Origin: a virus
Virus record (IMG/VR): IMGVR_UViG_3300035113_000077
Span: 34,651-98,650 of that record
DNA length: 64,000 bases
Strand: one strand, 5' to 3'
Shown: positions 14,959-25,878 of the stretch, one piece after another
How the letters are laid out: every line of letters starts with the position of its first letter
How positions within the stretch are numbered: the stretch's first letter is position 1
Program-made: the position numbers and the translations under genes
Notes under the pieces: model-generated
Databases searched by the model: none
Told to the model about the DNA's origin: nothing
What the model saw: only the letters and a program-made list of their open reading frames with translations

Positions 14959-17900
14959 TGCTTTGGCAAAACTCCATTGTGCGTTAATATACTTCCTGCA
15001 AACAATGTATGAATTGGCAACACTACTAGCTTAACTACTTTCTTAAATCCAAGATTTTCTACCGATTTAACATTTGATAGATTACCATCAATTGTAAACA
15101 ACTGTAAATCGCCAGTTAAATTCCAAGGGAGTATATAGCCAATAAATTTATTATCTTTCCAAATAGGTATCTCAGTGTAAATTGAGCAACTACCTTTTGA
15201 CCCATCTTCCAATTCAATCTTTACACAACGTTCTTGTCCAAAAACAATTGAATCTATTGTACTATGATGAATTGATCTATCTTCAGGATTCGCACCCTTT
15301 ATAAAGTGCTTCATAGTTACATCAGATCCAAGTATTTCTCCTTCTGATGTATGTAATATTTCATCAACTGGAATACATTTACTTCCACCACCAGTTCCAC
15401 CACCACTTGAAGGTGGACCAGCAGCTGGTGCTGCTGGAACATTAAATGTTAATGCAATTGTCGTTCCACCTAAAGCAATAAATCCATCAGTCTGACAAGC
15501 AATAGCATCGTTTGAACTAGCTGTTGTATGAGCTTCATTTACAAATTCTACAAGTGTTCCAGGTATTCTAGCTTTAACTCTTGGATAAAATAAATAGGGG
15601 GTTACTCCACCTTGTGACGATGTCAAAATTGTTCCAGTATCTAATGTACCACTAAGTATCGTTTGAAAAAATAAATCTGGAAAAGCTAAAATAAATGTAG
15701 GCCATGTAATTACTATTCTACCTGTAGCTATTCCCCCAGGCGATACTGCTGTAGCTGTATACGTAAATAATGGAGTAACTTGATTATCAAACGATGGTGG
15801 AATACTTCCCTGTCCACCAATAAATGATGAAGCAATTAAGTTTCCATAGGGAATGTATAGAATTGGGCTCCAAGGTCCATCACTAAAGAAATCAGTTCTT
15901 TTCGACCTAGCAAAGAAAGAATTTCCACTACCAATAATTGGAGCATGTACATTAAATGTCGGTGGCTGAGCCGAACCAGTTACACTAATAGCCCCTGTTG
16001 ATAAGAAATTTCCATCTGTTGAAATCTGTAACTGTGTTCTACGAATATCTCCTCGATTTAATTGATCTAAAAATAATACTAAAGCATTTGACAGTTTTTC
16101 TCCTAGTGTCATATTAGGAGCAGGTGGACTAGAAATTGGCACAATCGTTGCTTGACTGTAAGCCCACATTAAATTGAAGAAATACAAATAGAATAATCGC
16201 AAGACATTACCATTTCCTAGGTATAGTGTCGCAGCATTACCATATTCTAGCTGAGCACCCCACACATATAAAACTTGAGCACCTACAGCAATAGTAAATC
16301 TTGATCCAATGTATATTCTTAACTTACCACTAGGATTCGAGCCAAATGCACCAGAAAATGAAAATCTTTGCCATTGGTTTGTAACAGTTATTAGCTGATC
16401 AATAATATTAGTAGTCTGTGGTGAATCTTGAACTACTAATTCAGTTGTTATATTGGCTCCAGATGTTTTCAACCAAACTGATACTGTAAAAGTTTTATTA
16501 GCTATTAATGGAGCTATTAATGATTGCTGAACTCCTGAATCTGCATTTGTTCCTTTAGGAGCTAAGTTTATTTGATCAGCAGTTAAAAATCCATTTGGAT
16601 CAAGAGTAGCATCTGGTGAAACAGTTGTTAAATAATTTACCTTAATTAAACTAACTGCTAAATAGAATACTGGTAAATCGCTTGGGAAAGTTATTGATCT
16701 AACTTTCTTTGTTGGATCTAAAGCATATTGATAATGATAGACATTTACTGCACCACCTAATGTGGTTGCAGCTTGAGTAGAATGAGCCATTGCCTTTGCT
16801 AATAGCTCATTTGCATTTCCACTAAACAATGTCCAAGCACTATATATTTGTGAAAATGTTGTCTGCGTTCCATCAACATAAGTTACTGTAATTAAGTCAG
16901 TTGTTGTTGGAGCTGCTCCTCCAAGTATTCTTAGTGAGTTATAATAATCTGGAACTACAGGAACAACTTGTCCTGTACCATACATTATATTCTGAGGTGG
17001 AAAACCACCAGCAGCAAAGCTAGATAATTTTGTTGATGGAGCAGCAACGCCTACTCCAAATATTCCAGGACTACCAGAAGAAATAGGAGTTGCATCTATA
17101 GCAGTAAGAACAACTACTCCATTTGTAATTCCAATAATTACATTTCCTTTTATTTCTATTTGCATCACGTCATTTAGTACAACTGGCCTATTAGTTGATG
17201 CAAATAGAATACCTGCTCCATTAACTATTCTAACAATATAAGTATTAGTTGTATCTCCATAATAAAAATAGCCATTTATTGATCCTAAAGGCCCACTTGC
17301 TCTAACACCTACACCCATATTGTTTGTATTTGTAGGAGCCACAGCAATTGTAGCTTGAGCAAATTGATCTGCTGGATAAGACTGATCTGTTCTTATTGCC
17401 AAAGCATGTGAATCAGCAGCTAGTGCTGTAACTGATACTTGTCCTCCTGCTACTGCAAATGTAGCCTCTACTACTGTCCAGTTTGCAGATAAAGCCCCAC
17501 CAGCAAATGCATCAGTAATAAAATTACTAGGTTGTGGTCCAAAAGCAAAAGATACTCCAGCAAAATTCAAAGATGTTCCCAATAAATTTGCAGAATAAGC
17601 TGCTGTTTGTAGTCCAGCACCAACTGGATTTCCTTGTAATGAATTATTAAAAGTTATTCCATCTTGAACTATTCCCTGAAAATTATACGGTAATGACAAA
17701 GCTACAGCACCACCAGTTACTGATGGGCCAGAAGACGTAGTCCAAAAATCAGTATTATCAAATTCTTCTGTTGCTTGGATATAATTTTTAACATTATAGT
17801 TATTTACATTAACATCATAGGTACTTGGTGATGTTCCAACTTCCAGTTGTGCTCCCCATGCAAATATTGCCTGTGCTCCAATTGCCTGTCCAAATGGTGA

Positions 17901-20900
17901 TCTTATCCAAACTCTAACTGAATTATTTGTTCCCGACCCCATTGTTCCACTAATAGAAAATCTTTTCCAAGTACTAGTAACTGTTTGTAATGCAGAAAAT
18001 CCACTTGTAAATGGTGAATCTTCAACAACCATTTCTATTGTTGCCGTACCCCCAGATGTTCTTAGCCAAGTAGAAAATGTAAATGAAGTTCCAGCAACTG
18101 GTAAAGGTTGACTTAGGTCTAAGCTAGGAATATTTACTACTTGAGATAATCCATCTAGTGTGTTTATTACTTTTCCGGGTATCTGTAATAAATCAGCATT
18201 TGTTGCTAAATTATTTGGATCTAGTGCTGCATTAGCTGAAACACTTACACTACCAAAATTTGCCCAAACAGGATTATCAAATTCTTCAGTAGACAATAAC
18301 AAATTAGGAGATACCCAAAACTGATTAGCTTTTAGTTTGATTAAATCCAGCTCCATATCTGTAGGAGTAGAAACTGGTTGTTGCGTTAGAATAGTTGCAT
18401 TATCTGGGCCCCTTAGTTCTATTCCATAAATATTTCTTATGTCTCCATTGAAAAATCCTTTTATTCTAGATGAGTCAGCATATAAAAGTTGTGGTGAAGC
18501 TGGAGTAATTGGAGCATAGACTCTAAGTACTTTTGATCTACGAGAAATTAATCCACCAACATTTAGATTTCTATTTGTAAAAGTTCCCTGTAGTAATCTA
18601 AAGTACCAAGTTCCATCAAATCTAGTTCTAGGTAATGTAAATGTTCTAGTTTGAAATAAGCCCAAACGATCATTATTTGATATTCCCCAGCCAAAATTTG
18701 TTTGCCTTGCTTCTATAAATTGTCCTGCCGTTGGAATAAAGCCAGCATCAATATAAATATTAGAACTATCAAGTCCTAAGCTAGGTACTGGGCCACCTGA
18801 TAATGATACTAAATCTAGATCAGTAGTAAAAGCAGAGCCAACATTAGCTAATTGAATAGGAGTTGGCTGAACAGCTGTATCTTTTGGCATCAAAACCCCT
18901 TCAGGCTTTGGTACAAATGTTGCCAAAAGATTTTCTAGAAATTGAGTTGGTCCATAATTTAATGTTATATTAGCTTGCTCGGACATTAGTTCAATATACG
19001 AAATTGTTACTGAACTAACCATTACTTTAAGATTATTTATATTTCTTTTTGGAGCATTGATCGTAAAGAATAATCCAGGCCTTGGATAATCTTTATTTAC
19101 AAAGTCAAAGAAAATATCTCTAATTGGCCCATATGAACCCTGATAGATAGTATTCGTTCTATCTAGTAAAACAGCTTTTCCTGCTAGCTCACATTCTTCA
19201 CTAGATCTAGGTAATGGCTTAAAATCGGTCATAATTGTCATTCTATGACCATCATCACCTACAACAGAAGCTTCTTTTGCTATAGAAGTTGAATCTTGAA
19301 CCCTAGCTATAGCAGTTTTTGATTCCCAAGATTGCAAGCGTATTCGTGATCCTACTCCTGGTATCGAGTCACTATAGAATTGTAAAACACTACCAGTTCC
19401 ATCCGATGCTGAACCACCACCTCCTGATTGGCTATTTCCAATAGTAGCTATTTGTCGACCTAAGCCAAATCCTAATTCGTAGTCAAATAGACTTCCAACA
19501 TTATTTGGTAATAGTGGTAATAACCCACCTGATACACCTGATATTCCTGCAGCAGACAAACTAGCTTGTGGTGGATCAAAAATTTGTGTCCATTGAATGG
19601 TTAAATTAGCATTTTTAACATTATATAAAACGTATAAAGCAAACGCAGGAACGTTTTGATCTCTTAGTGTAAATCTAGTATCTGTAATTGGTGGCTGAAC
19701 GTTAACGAAACCAGGCTGCAACGGATTAGTGTTATTTAGATTTATATCTGATATTACCCATGTTATATCAGCTGTTGCACTATTTGTTCCACCAGAAATT
19801 ATAGCGCCGGTAAAACTCTTAAACGTAGAAGTGTATCTGTTAACAGATTGTCCATTAACAATTGTTCTAAGTATATAATAGTGATTCTGTTGAGTAATTA
19901 CTGGTGTTCCTACTAATTGACCTAATCTACGTGGTTGTATTTGTAAGCCAGACGTACCACTTACTGAACTAGCAACAGTAAATCCAGAAGCGGGTCTAAT
20001 ATCAAATCCAAACTCACATTGTCCAGAGCCATTTACTTCAGCAAAGGTATTTGCGTTATCATATACTCCACCGATTATTGCTCCAGAACAATTTCCAACA
20101 AAGAATATTTCTCCATGCTCCAGAACGATTTTTCTTCCTAAGTCTAATCCTGTTCTTAGATACTGATAGGTTTCTCCAAAATTATTGGTTCCTCCATTTA
20201 TATTCAAAGCACCTACAAGAGAAACAGAGTTTACTGGATCTTGTATCACCCATTTACTAGTGTCAACTGATCCAGATGACCAATCTTCTTTTAGTAATAG
20301 ATCAGTATCTGTTTGGAATCCAACATATCTAAGTGGAAAGTTTGTCTGAAAGCCATCTCCTACAAAGTAATCTTCATGGTTATCTGAAGCTTCAGCATCA
20401 CCAAGAACAAAGACATCATTCACCAGTGGAGTATCGAAAATAGTTGTCTTTAGTAAGGTAGGATCAAAAGTTTTCTGATTCTGAGTTTCATCATAAGTAA
20501 TAGGAAAAGCTTGATCTCCCCACGGCTTATAATATAAAACTTTATTTAGTATCTTTACTCTATATCTAAATTGATCAGCTAATTCTTTTGCCATTGCGAT
20601 CCAATTTTTATTTGGATCATATTCCATATAAGGAACTAAGTCACCGGAAGCAGTTTGAGAAGTAACATCGAAGTATCCTGGTGCTAGTACATTAGCTAAA
20701 TAGCCCAAGATTTGACCTGCACCCATATTTACAAATGGTGGCAAAATTGGAACAGCTTTTTGTCCTAATAAATACTCATCTCCTGTAGCTTGAATTAAAA
20801 ATCTATAGGTCTGAAAATTCATACTAGGAGTAGTAGAATTTAATCCAACAAAATCTTTTGGAATATCATTAGCTATAAAACCAGTAAACACATAGCGATT

Positions 20901-21494
20901 ATACTGATTACTAAAAACTTGAATATAAGCTTCTCTACTAGGAATAATGAATGTATCATCGTTATTGGTTAGGCTAAACTGACACTGAGCAGGCTGATTT
21001 AACTTATCTGTAATTGTTAATGAGCCATTATTTACATATTGGGTGTAATCAATCGTTCTATTTTGACTCTGAGTTACTATTACAGTTGCCCCACTAAAAC
21101 TATTCCAGTTTGTTTGAAACGTTGTATCTGTTGAAATAATCAAATTCGTAGTTGGAGCTTGTGGTGTATACTGAACTGGATTCCAAACAATAACATCAAT
21201 TGGATCGCCTGCTGCTTGTGTTTGAAATATAAATTGAAATGATGCTGCACCATTTCCTTTTGATTGTAATCTTATTGGTACAAACTTTGTTCCTGGTTGA
21301 ATTGTTATCGAACCACCAAGATTATCTAAAATAATTACTGGTTTTGTTCCTTGGTTCTTAATCCAACAAGTAGTTACATATGTCTGACCATTAACAGATG
21401 GAATTACAGTAGAATGAAAATACTTAGTTACATTTGACCCACCTGAACTTTGTATTCTAGTGGAGTCTTTATTTGTAATTAATACTTGTAGCAT
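14955..21494 (-). CDS. giant tail hub/receptor-binding protein with C-terminal Hint domain
   Basis: This 2179-residue protein follows the tape measure. The N-terminal 120 residues look like a jelly-roll (carbohydrate-binding-like) domain. About residues 145-420 resemble phage tail hub proteins (ITDKLNQPAQCQFSLTN, then WIAMAKELADQFRYRVKIL). Two clear repeats of a binding-module type end in FAWGAQLEVG (about 1065-1226) and YVWGAQLEYG (about 1621-1758). After a Gly-rich linker a Hint/intein-like domain starts at Cys2040 (KCIPVDEILHTSEG) and ends in IHTLFAGSILTHN with Asn2173, six residues before the C-terminus. The protein probably forms the tail tip and binds surface sugars. The Hint part could cleave itself off. 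Confidence 0.85.
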   Translation of the reverse strand: MLQVLITNKDSTRIQSSGGSNVTKYFHSTVIPSVNGQTYVTTCWIKNQGTKPVIILDNLGGSITIQPGTKFVPIRLQSKGNGAASFQFIFQTQAAGDPIDVIVWNPVQYTPQAPTTNLIISTDTTFQTNWNSFSGATVIVTQSQNRTIDYTQYVNNGSLTITDKLNQPAQCQFSLTNNDDTFIIPSREAYIQVFSNQYNRYVFTGFIANDIPKDFVGLNSTTPSMNFQTYRFLIQATGDEYLLGQKAVPILPPFVNMGAGQILGYLANVLAPGYFDVTSQTASGDLVPYMEYDPNKNWIAMAKELADQFRYRVKILNKVLYYKPWGDQAFPITYDETQNQKTFDPTLLKTTIFDTPLVNDVFVLGDAEASDNHEDYFVGDGFQTNFPLRYVGFQTDTDLLLKEDWSSGSVDTSKWVIQDPVNSVSLVGALNINGGTNNFGETYQYLRTGLDLGRKIVLEHGEIFFVGNCSGAIIGGVYDNANTFAEVNGSGQCEFGFDIRPASGFTVASSVSGTSGLQIQPRRLGQLVGTPVITQQNHYYILRTIVNGQSVNRYTSTFKSFTGAIISGGTNSATADITWVISDINLNNTNPLQPGFVNVQPPITDTRFTLRDQNVPAFALYVLYNVKNANLTIQWTQIFDPPQASLSAAGISGVSGGLLPLLPNNVGSLFDYELGFGLGRQIATIGNSQSGGGGSASDGTGSVLQFYSDSIPGVGSRIRLQSWESKTAIARVQDSTSIAKEASVVGDDGHRMTIMTDFKPLPRSSEECELAGKAVLLDRTNTIYQGSYGPIRDIFFDFVNKDYPRPGLFFTINAPKRNINNLKVMVSSVTISYIELMSEQANITLNYGPTQFLENLLATFVPKPEGVLMPKDTAVQPTPIQLANVGSAFTTDLDLVSLSGGPVPSLGLDSSNIYIDAGFIPTAGQFIEARQTNFGWGISNNDRLGLFQTRTFTLPRTRFDGTWYFRLLQGTFTNRNLNVGGLISRRSKVLRVYAPITPASPQLLYADSSRIKGFFNGDIRNIYGIELRGPDNATILTQQPVSTPTDMELDLIKLKANQFWVSPNLLLSTEEFDNPVWANFGSVSVSANAALDPNNLATNADLLQIPGKVINTLDGLSQVVNIPSLDLSQPLPVAGTSFTFSTWLRTSGGTATIEMVVEDSPFTSGFSALQTVTSTWKRFSISGTMGSGTNNSVRVWIRSPFGQAIGAQAIFAWGAQLEVGTSPSTYDVNVNNYNVKNYIQATEEFDNTDFWTTSSGPSVTGGAVALSLPYNFQGIVQDGITFNNSLQGNPVGAGLQTAAYSANLLGTSLNFAGVSFAFGPQPSNFITDAFAGGALSANWTVVEATFAVAGGQVSVTALAADSHALAIRTDQSYPADQFAQATIAVAPTNTNNMGVGVRASGPLGSINGYFYYGDTTNTYIVRIVNGAGILFASTNRPVVLNDVMQIEIKGNVIIGITNGVVVLTAIDATPISSGSPGIFGVGVAAPSTKLSSFAAGGFPPQNIMYGTGQVVPVVPDYYNSLRILGGAAPTTTDLITVTYVDGTQTTFSQIYSAWTLFSGNANELLAKAMAHSTQAATTLGGAVNVYHYQYALDPTKKVRSITFPSDLPVFYLAVSLIKVNYLTTVSPDATLDPNGFLTADQINLAPKGTNADSGVQQSLIAPLIANKTFTVSVWLKTSGANITTELVVQDSPQTTNIIDQLITVTNQWQRFSFSGAFGSNPSGKLRIYIGSRFTIAVGAQVLYVWGAQLEYGNAATLYLGNGNVLRLFYLYFFNLMWAYSQATIVPISSPPAPNMTLGEKLSNALVLFLDQLNRGDIRRTQLQISTDGNFLSTGAISVTGSAQPPTFNVHAPIIGSGNSFFARSKRTDFFSDGPWSPILYIPYGNLIASSFIGGQGSIPPSFDNQVTPLFTYTATAVSPGGIATGRIVITWPTFILAFPDLFFQTILSGTLDTGTILTSSQGGVTPYLFYPRVKARIPGTLVEFVNEAHTTASSNDAIACQTDGFIALGGTTIALTFNVPAAPAAGPPSSGGGTGGGSKCIPVDEILHTSEGEILGSDVTMKHFIKGANPEDRSIHHSTIDSIVFGQERCVKIELEDGSKGSCSIYTEIPIWKDNKFIGYILPWNLTGDLQLFTIDGNLSNVKSVENLGFKKVVKLVVLPIHTLFAGSILTHNGVLPKQ

Positions 21495-21502
21495 TTATTT
21501 TC

Positions 21503-24500
21503 CTATGAGTACAAGTAGCCTGCTGCCCCGCCAAATCCCCCACGTGCGCGATTGGCTCTAATATTATTTAACCAATCTTCAATGCTACCACCCATACCAC
21601 CATTACCTAATGGTGCTGGTGATGCCATAGCAGAATTAAGCCCTAGAGCAGCTAATATCTGATCCATATTTGTTAATGGAGTTCCAGATTGCAACATTTT
21701 AACTATCTGAACTAGTGCCTCTATTCTAAGTATTTCTTTGTCCGTTTGTGCTTCTTGGAGTTTTAATAACTGAGCTTCTAAATCAATTCTAGTTGTTGCC
21801 AGGTCAAATATTTGTTTTTCACTATTTACTTTGTAAGTAGTCAATGCAATGTCTTGATCCATTTGTTGAAGCTGAATATTCATCTGATTTCTTGCCTGTT
21901 GAATCTGTTGCATTTTTGTCATTGCTACTGTTCTTTGATTAACTAAAACTCCCTGAGTCATAATGTCATATTCAGTTTGAGCTTCATCTGTTAACAACTG
22001 CTTTCTATCTCTAAGTAAATCATTCAGTTTTATTGCATCTTGAATTGCCCCTTGTTCTGCTTCATTCAATGCAGTTGCCTGAGTGTCAGCAAAGTTTCTA
22101 AGACTATCAGCTAAGAACTGATTTGCCATAGCTAAGTCTTTAGCATCTCTTGCAGCTCCAGCAAATTTCTTATACTGATCCATTATATCTTTTAAGCTAC
22201 CTAACAAGCCTTGGAATTGAGTCGGAGAATTTAAAACTTTTAATTGAAGCCCAAGATCAATAAACATGGCTTCCTGTTGACGTTGTAAAGCAATAATTTG
22301 ATCATTGATAGCTTGAGCTTCTTGTTCTAATTGTGCTTTTTGTTTTTTCTTACTATGTCCTTCTTGCGAAATAACACTTTGACGTAAACTTTGTAGTTGT
22401 TGTATTCCTTGCTGAATTCCAGTTGTACCATTTGAAATAGCAGCTTGCAAATCAGCCATTTGTTTATTAACACTATTTATAAATTGAGCAGTCTGATTAT
22501 TCTTATGTCCAATAATTCCACTTAGTATTCCACCAAAAGCCGCGCCTGCAACTTGTCCGATTGGGCCAGCAAATTTGCTAAACTTACTAAACATATCTCC
22601 AATATCTCCACCAATTCCCATTCCTCCTATTGCACCACCAGCAATATCTCCGGCTTTACCATGACTAGATCCAATCATTTGAATAAAGCTTCCAACAGCT
22701 CCAACAGCCCCTTTTATTCCTTCATTAAATTTTTGCATTGAATCAGACATATCATGCCAATCAAATCCTTTGAAGGCATCTGCCAAATCAGAGAAAGCAC
22801 CACCATCTTTATCTTGGGCTGATCGTTTTGCGCGAGCGCTACCTAATTGTTCTAATATCCCACCAGCAGCTCCAACACTTGCCCATCCACCGCGAGTCAC
22901 TCCAAATTGGCCGATTAAAGAACTTAGTTGCTGAAAAATACTTCCAACATTTACCATTACGCTCTTTGACTTAAGCAATTCAATATTCATCTTCATTAAT
23001 TCTTGAGTTGCTTTAGTCATATTTCCAAGAATTTGAAACCAAAGATTAGATAAGGGCATTGTACTATGAAGTAAAGCTTGCTGTTCTTCTTTATATCTTT
23101 TTGTTGCTTCAATTTGCATTTGAACAGCATTATTGGATAATGCTACGCCACTACCACCTGACATCATTTGGGCAATAGCTTGTTGTCCCTGAAACAGCCC
23201 CATTGATCCCTGATAACGACTTTCTGAAAAACTTAATCTTGTCTGAGTTTCATTTCTTAATAGGTCAGTTAATTCTCTCTCACTTTTTATTCTAGCTTCA
23301 ATTCTTTTGTTTTCTAATTGTACTAAAGCCTCAGGTGTCTTTTTTCCATTATTATATTCTTCTTGAGCTGCAATATTTGATAGCTCTACTTCATGTTTTA
23401 TTTGAGCTTCTCGTATTGCCATGTATTCGTCGACGCTAACTGTTCTTTGCTTCAATTGATAGTCTAATAATGACTTATCGTTGGTTAGAATCTCCTGTTG
23501 CATTTTCAAATTTTCAGCAATACGCAGCTGATTCGCTTTTATCTCTGAAGTTACTCCTTGAAGATCTAGTTGCTGATTTTCTTTTGCGAATTTTTCGTTC
23601 TCAGCTAATATCTTTTCTTTAGTTTGTACATTAATTATTTTTACTTTCTCAGCAGTCTGCTGATTCAATAATTTAATTTTATCTTGTTGTTCAGCAGCAA
23701 ATGAAGCTTTATCTCCACCCTCTTCTGGTTCCTCACCACCCAGCTGAGTTATCTGTTGCCTTGCAGCTTCTTGTACTTTTTGTATTTCTAACTTCTTATA
23801 TTCTGTTAAATACTTTAGCTTAGTTTCATGATCTTGCTTATCTAGTTCTCTACTTTGATTAAGAAACGATTCTTGTGTTATTAACCCCTGATCATAAGCA
23901 ATTGTTAGAGCAGATTTCTTTGTTGCAATTGCAGCTTCTTCTTGTTTCTCTTTTAATTGTGCAACAACTTCATTATATTTAATTGTCAGTTCAGTTACTT
24001 TAGCAATACTTTTAGTATTATCTTGTAAGCGTTTATCAAGACCGCTTGTAGCAGTTTCAGCTTTTTTCAGAGCATCAGGAAATTTTTGAGCAAATAGCTC
24101 AATCAAATCATTAGTTGGTTTACCTTCGCTTTGTAGCTCTAAATAAATATCCTTCCAAGTATTATTTTTACCAAAAGTCATTCTCGAAGCTTTTTGTTTT
24201 CCATATCTTTTTTCAGCTAAAGTTCTTTGAAGATCTTCAGGAACTTTTTCTTCCATATGACTTCGAGCATCTGTACTAAATTTCAGTTGTGGTTTTCCTG
24301 CCATCATTCCTTTAGCTCGTGCCCATGCTTCCACTTCATTTCCAAAATCTTTTACTGCATTAACTCCAGCTAGTTGATTCCAACCTTCTGCAATTTTATT
24401 TACCCAACTAGCTACTTGAACTAATAGGGGTAATATTCCTTCTCCTAGAGTAAATTGCAATTGGTCAAATTGCATCTTTAGTGCAGCAGTTTCGACATTC

Positions 24501-25498
24501 CATTGATGTTGCGATTTTATAAGGTCTTCATTAACTAAAACACTATACTTATCAGCTCTATCATATAGTTCTTGAATTGCTCCACTACCTTGATTTAATA
24601 GTGGAATCATCTGATAGCCAATTCTACGTGAGAATAAATCAGCAGCTAATCTACTCTTTGTCATTCCATCCGGTAAAGTTTGAAATAAATCAGATACTCG
24701 TTTTAATATATCATTAGCTGGAAGTATATTGCCATGAGCATCTCTTAAACTAACTCCAAAAGCTTTTAATTCTTTTTCAGCTTTACTTATTCCTTGTCCC
24801 CCTCTAGAGAGTTGAAGATTCATCAACATCATAGAGCGACCCATTGTTTGAATATCTATACCAGTCGCAGCTGCTGCTAGTTTTAATTCTTGAAATTGCT
24901 TAGTAGTTACTCCAGCTCTTGAAGCAGATCGTTCTAGTTCTTCTGCCATTTTGCCAGCTTTTTCTGGCATTTCACTAATTGTCTTTACTATTTCTCCTAA
25001 TGAAGATGCTAGTTTCTCAAATATTAAAAATGCTCCTCCACCAGCTGCTCCTGCAATGATAGTGTTTAACATTCCACCACCAGTAGCAGCTCCAGAAAAA
25101 CTAGCTAATAGTTTACTAAATCCTCCACCACCTCCTGCATCTGCTTTGTCTAATGATAACTGTTTTTCTTTCAAAGAAATTAACTGTTGCTGTAGCCTTA
25201 TTTCATTTGACTTCGTTGTAAGTCTTTTTATCTGTGAAGCAGCTAAAGATTTTTCGTAGTTTGTTTCTGCTTCTGCTGCTCTTTGTTTTGCTTTTATTAA
25301 GTTAATCTGAACTGCAGTTTGTTCTTTGGTTAATCTAATTGCTTCATCATGTTGCTTCTTTGCTTCAGATGCAGACTTACTTCTTTCGCTACTAAGCATA
25401 TTACTAAGTTTTTTAACAGTGCTTTCTACACCCTTAGCATTTTCAGTAAGAGCGGATAAATCACCTTTAAACTTCAGTAATAATGTTCTAGCATCCAT
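21503..25498 (-). CDS. tail tape measure protein
   Basis: This 1331-residue protein sets tail length and is packed in the tail lumen. It is helical and Gln/Lys/Ala-rich with long coiled coils (residues 30-115 and 470-760). Gly/Ala-rich hydrophobic stretches are seen near 125-165 and again near 855-1000 (GGAIGGMGIGGDIGDMF), as expected of tape measures. Its size and its position directly after the frameshifted chaperone pair and before the tail-tip gene are diagnostic. At roughly 1.5 angstrom per residue it predicts a tail near 200 nm. No peptidase domain is seen. Confidence 0.93.
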   Translation of the reverse strand: MDARTLLLKFKGDLSALTENAKGVESTVKKLSNMLSSERSKSASEAKKQHDEAIRLTKEQTAVQINLIKAKQRAAEAETNYEKSLAASQIKRLTTKSNEIRLQQQLISLKEKQLSLDKADAGGGGGFSKLLASFSGAATGGGMLNTIIAGAAGGGAFLIFEKLASSLGEIVKTISEMPEKAGKMAEELERSASRAGVTTKQFQELKLAAAATGIDIQTMGRSMMLMNLQLSRGGQGISKAEKELKAFGVSLRDAHGNILPANDILKRVSDLFQTLPDGMTKSRLAADLFSRRIGYQMIPLLNQGSGAIQELYDRADKYSVLVNEDLIKSQHQWNVETAALKMQFDQLQFTLGEGILPLLVQVASWVNKIAEGWNQLAGVNAVKDFGNEVEAWARAKGMMAGKPQLKFSTDARSHMEEKVPEDLQRTLAEKRYGKQKASRMTFGKNNTWKDIYLELQSEGKPTNDLIELFAQKFPDALKKAETATSGLDKRLQDNTKSIAKVTELTIKYNEVVAQLKEKQEEAAIATKKSALTIAYDQGLITQESFLNQSRELDKQDHETKLKYLTEYKKLEIQKVQEAARQQITQLGGEEPEEGGDKASFAAEQQDKIKLLNQQTAEKVKIINVQTKEKILAENEKFAKENQQLDLQGVTSEIKANQLRIAENLKMQQEILTNDKSLLDYQLKQRTVSVDEYMAIREAQIKHEVELSNIAAQEEYNNGKKTPEALVQLENKRIEARIKSERELTDLLRNETQTRLSFSESRYQGSMGLFQGQQAIAQMMSGGSGVALSNNAVQMQIEATKRYKEEQQALLHSTMPLSNLWFQILGNMTKATQELMKMNIELLKSKSVMVNVGSIFQQLSSLIGQFGVTRGGWASVGAAGGILEQLGSARAKRSAQDKDGGAFSDLADAFKGFDWHDMSDSMQKFNEGIKGAVGAVGSFIQMIGSSHGKAGDIAGGAIGGMGIGGDIGDMFSKFSKFAGPIGQVAGAAFGGILSGIIGHKNNQTAQFINSVNKQMADLQAAISNGTTGIQQGIQQLQSLRQSVISQEGHSKKKQKAQLEQEAQAINDQIIALQRQQEAMFIDLGLQLKVLNSPTQFQGLLGSLKDIMDQYKKFAGAARDAKDLAMANQFLADSLRNFADTQATALNEAEQGAIQDAIKLNDLLRDRKQLLTDEAQTEYDIMTQGVLVNQRTVAMTKMQQIQQARNQMNIQLQQMDQDIALTTYKVNSEKQIFDLATTRIDLEAQLLKLQEAQTDKEILRIEALVQIVKMLQSGTPLTNMDQILAALGLNSAMASPAPLGNGGMGGSIEDWLNNIRANRARGGFGGAAGYLYS

Positions 25499-25503
25499 AG
25501 TAA

Positions 25504-25878
25504 TTACCTCTGAACAATTGGTATCTTAATTCCTTGTGATGAAAGAAATCTATAAGCTTCTTTACCAGTTACTTTGCGAAGATCAATTTCACCCTCTTCA
25601 TTATAAAAGTTAGGTGATAAATCTTCCTCTTGTTCCTCTTCAATTTCTTCAGTAAATTTATTTCTTTTCTTCTTAGTAGTCTTAGAATTCTTTTCCAAGT
25701 TTAAGACTTGTTCACGTGACGAATATGACATCATTGCCATTTCAGATTTAGTAAACTTATCTTCTATTTCTGATAATGACATTTTAAATTCTTGCATCCA
25801 GCTACCTGCTGCACTTACTGCTGGGCATTTACTAATGTTGTCGCCACGTCGCTTTGGAAGCCTTGGAAAAGAATCGAG
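25504..25878 (-). CDS. tail assembly chaperone, frameshift extension (T part)
   Basis: This 124-codon region has no good start of its own and is read by a -1 frameshift from the upstream chaperone gene at TTTTTTC (25878-25884). The -1 frame is open from the slip site through the upstream stop. It gives a fused product of about 339 residues (215 from frame 0 plus 124). The T part is acidic in the middle (EEIEEEQEEDLS) and ends IPIVQR. A standalone ATG at 25797 lacks a strong ribosome-binding site. The layout just before the tape measure gene matches lambda G/GT and relatives. Confidence 0.82.
   Translation of the reverse strand, partial: LDSFPRLPKRRGDNISKCPAVSAAGSWMQEFKMSLSEIEDKFTKSEMAMMSYSSREQVLNLEKNSKTTKKKRNKFTEEIEEEQEEDLSPNFYNEEGEIDLRKVTGKEAYRFLSSQGIKIPIVQR

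Noticed and set aside
14955-15378. A full intein in the tail gene
   Set aside because: There is almost no C-extein (six residues after the Asn) and no endonuclease domain; a terminal Hint domain fits better than protein splicing.
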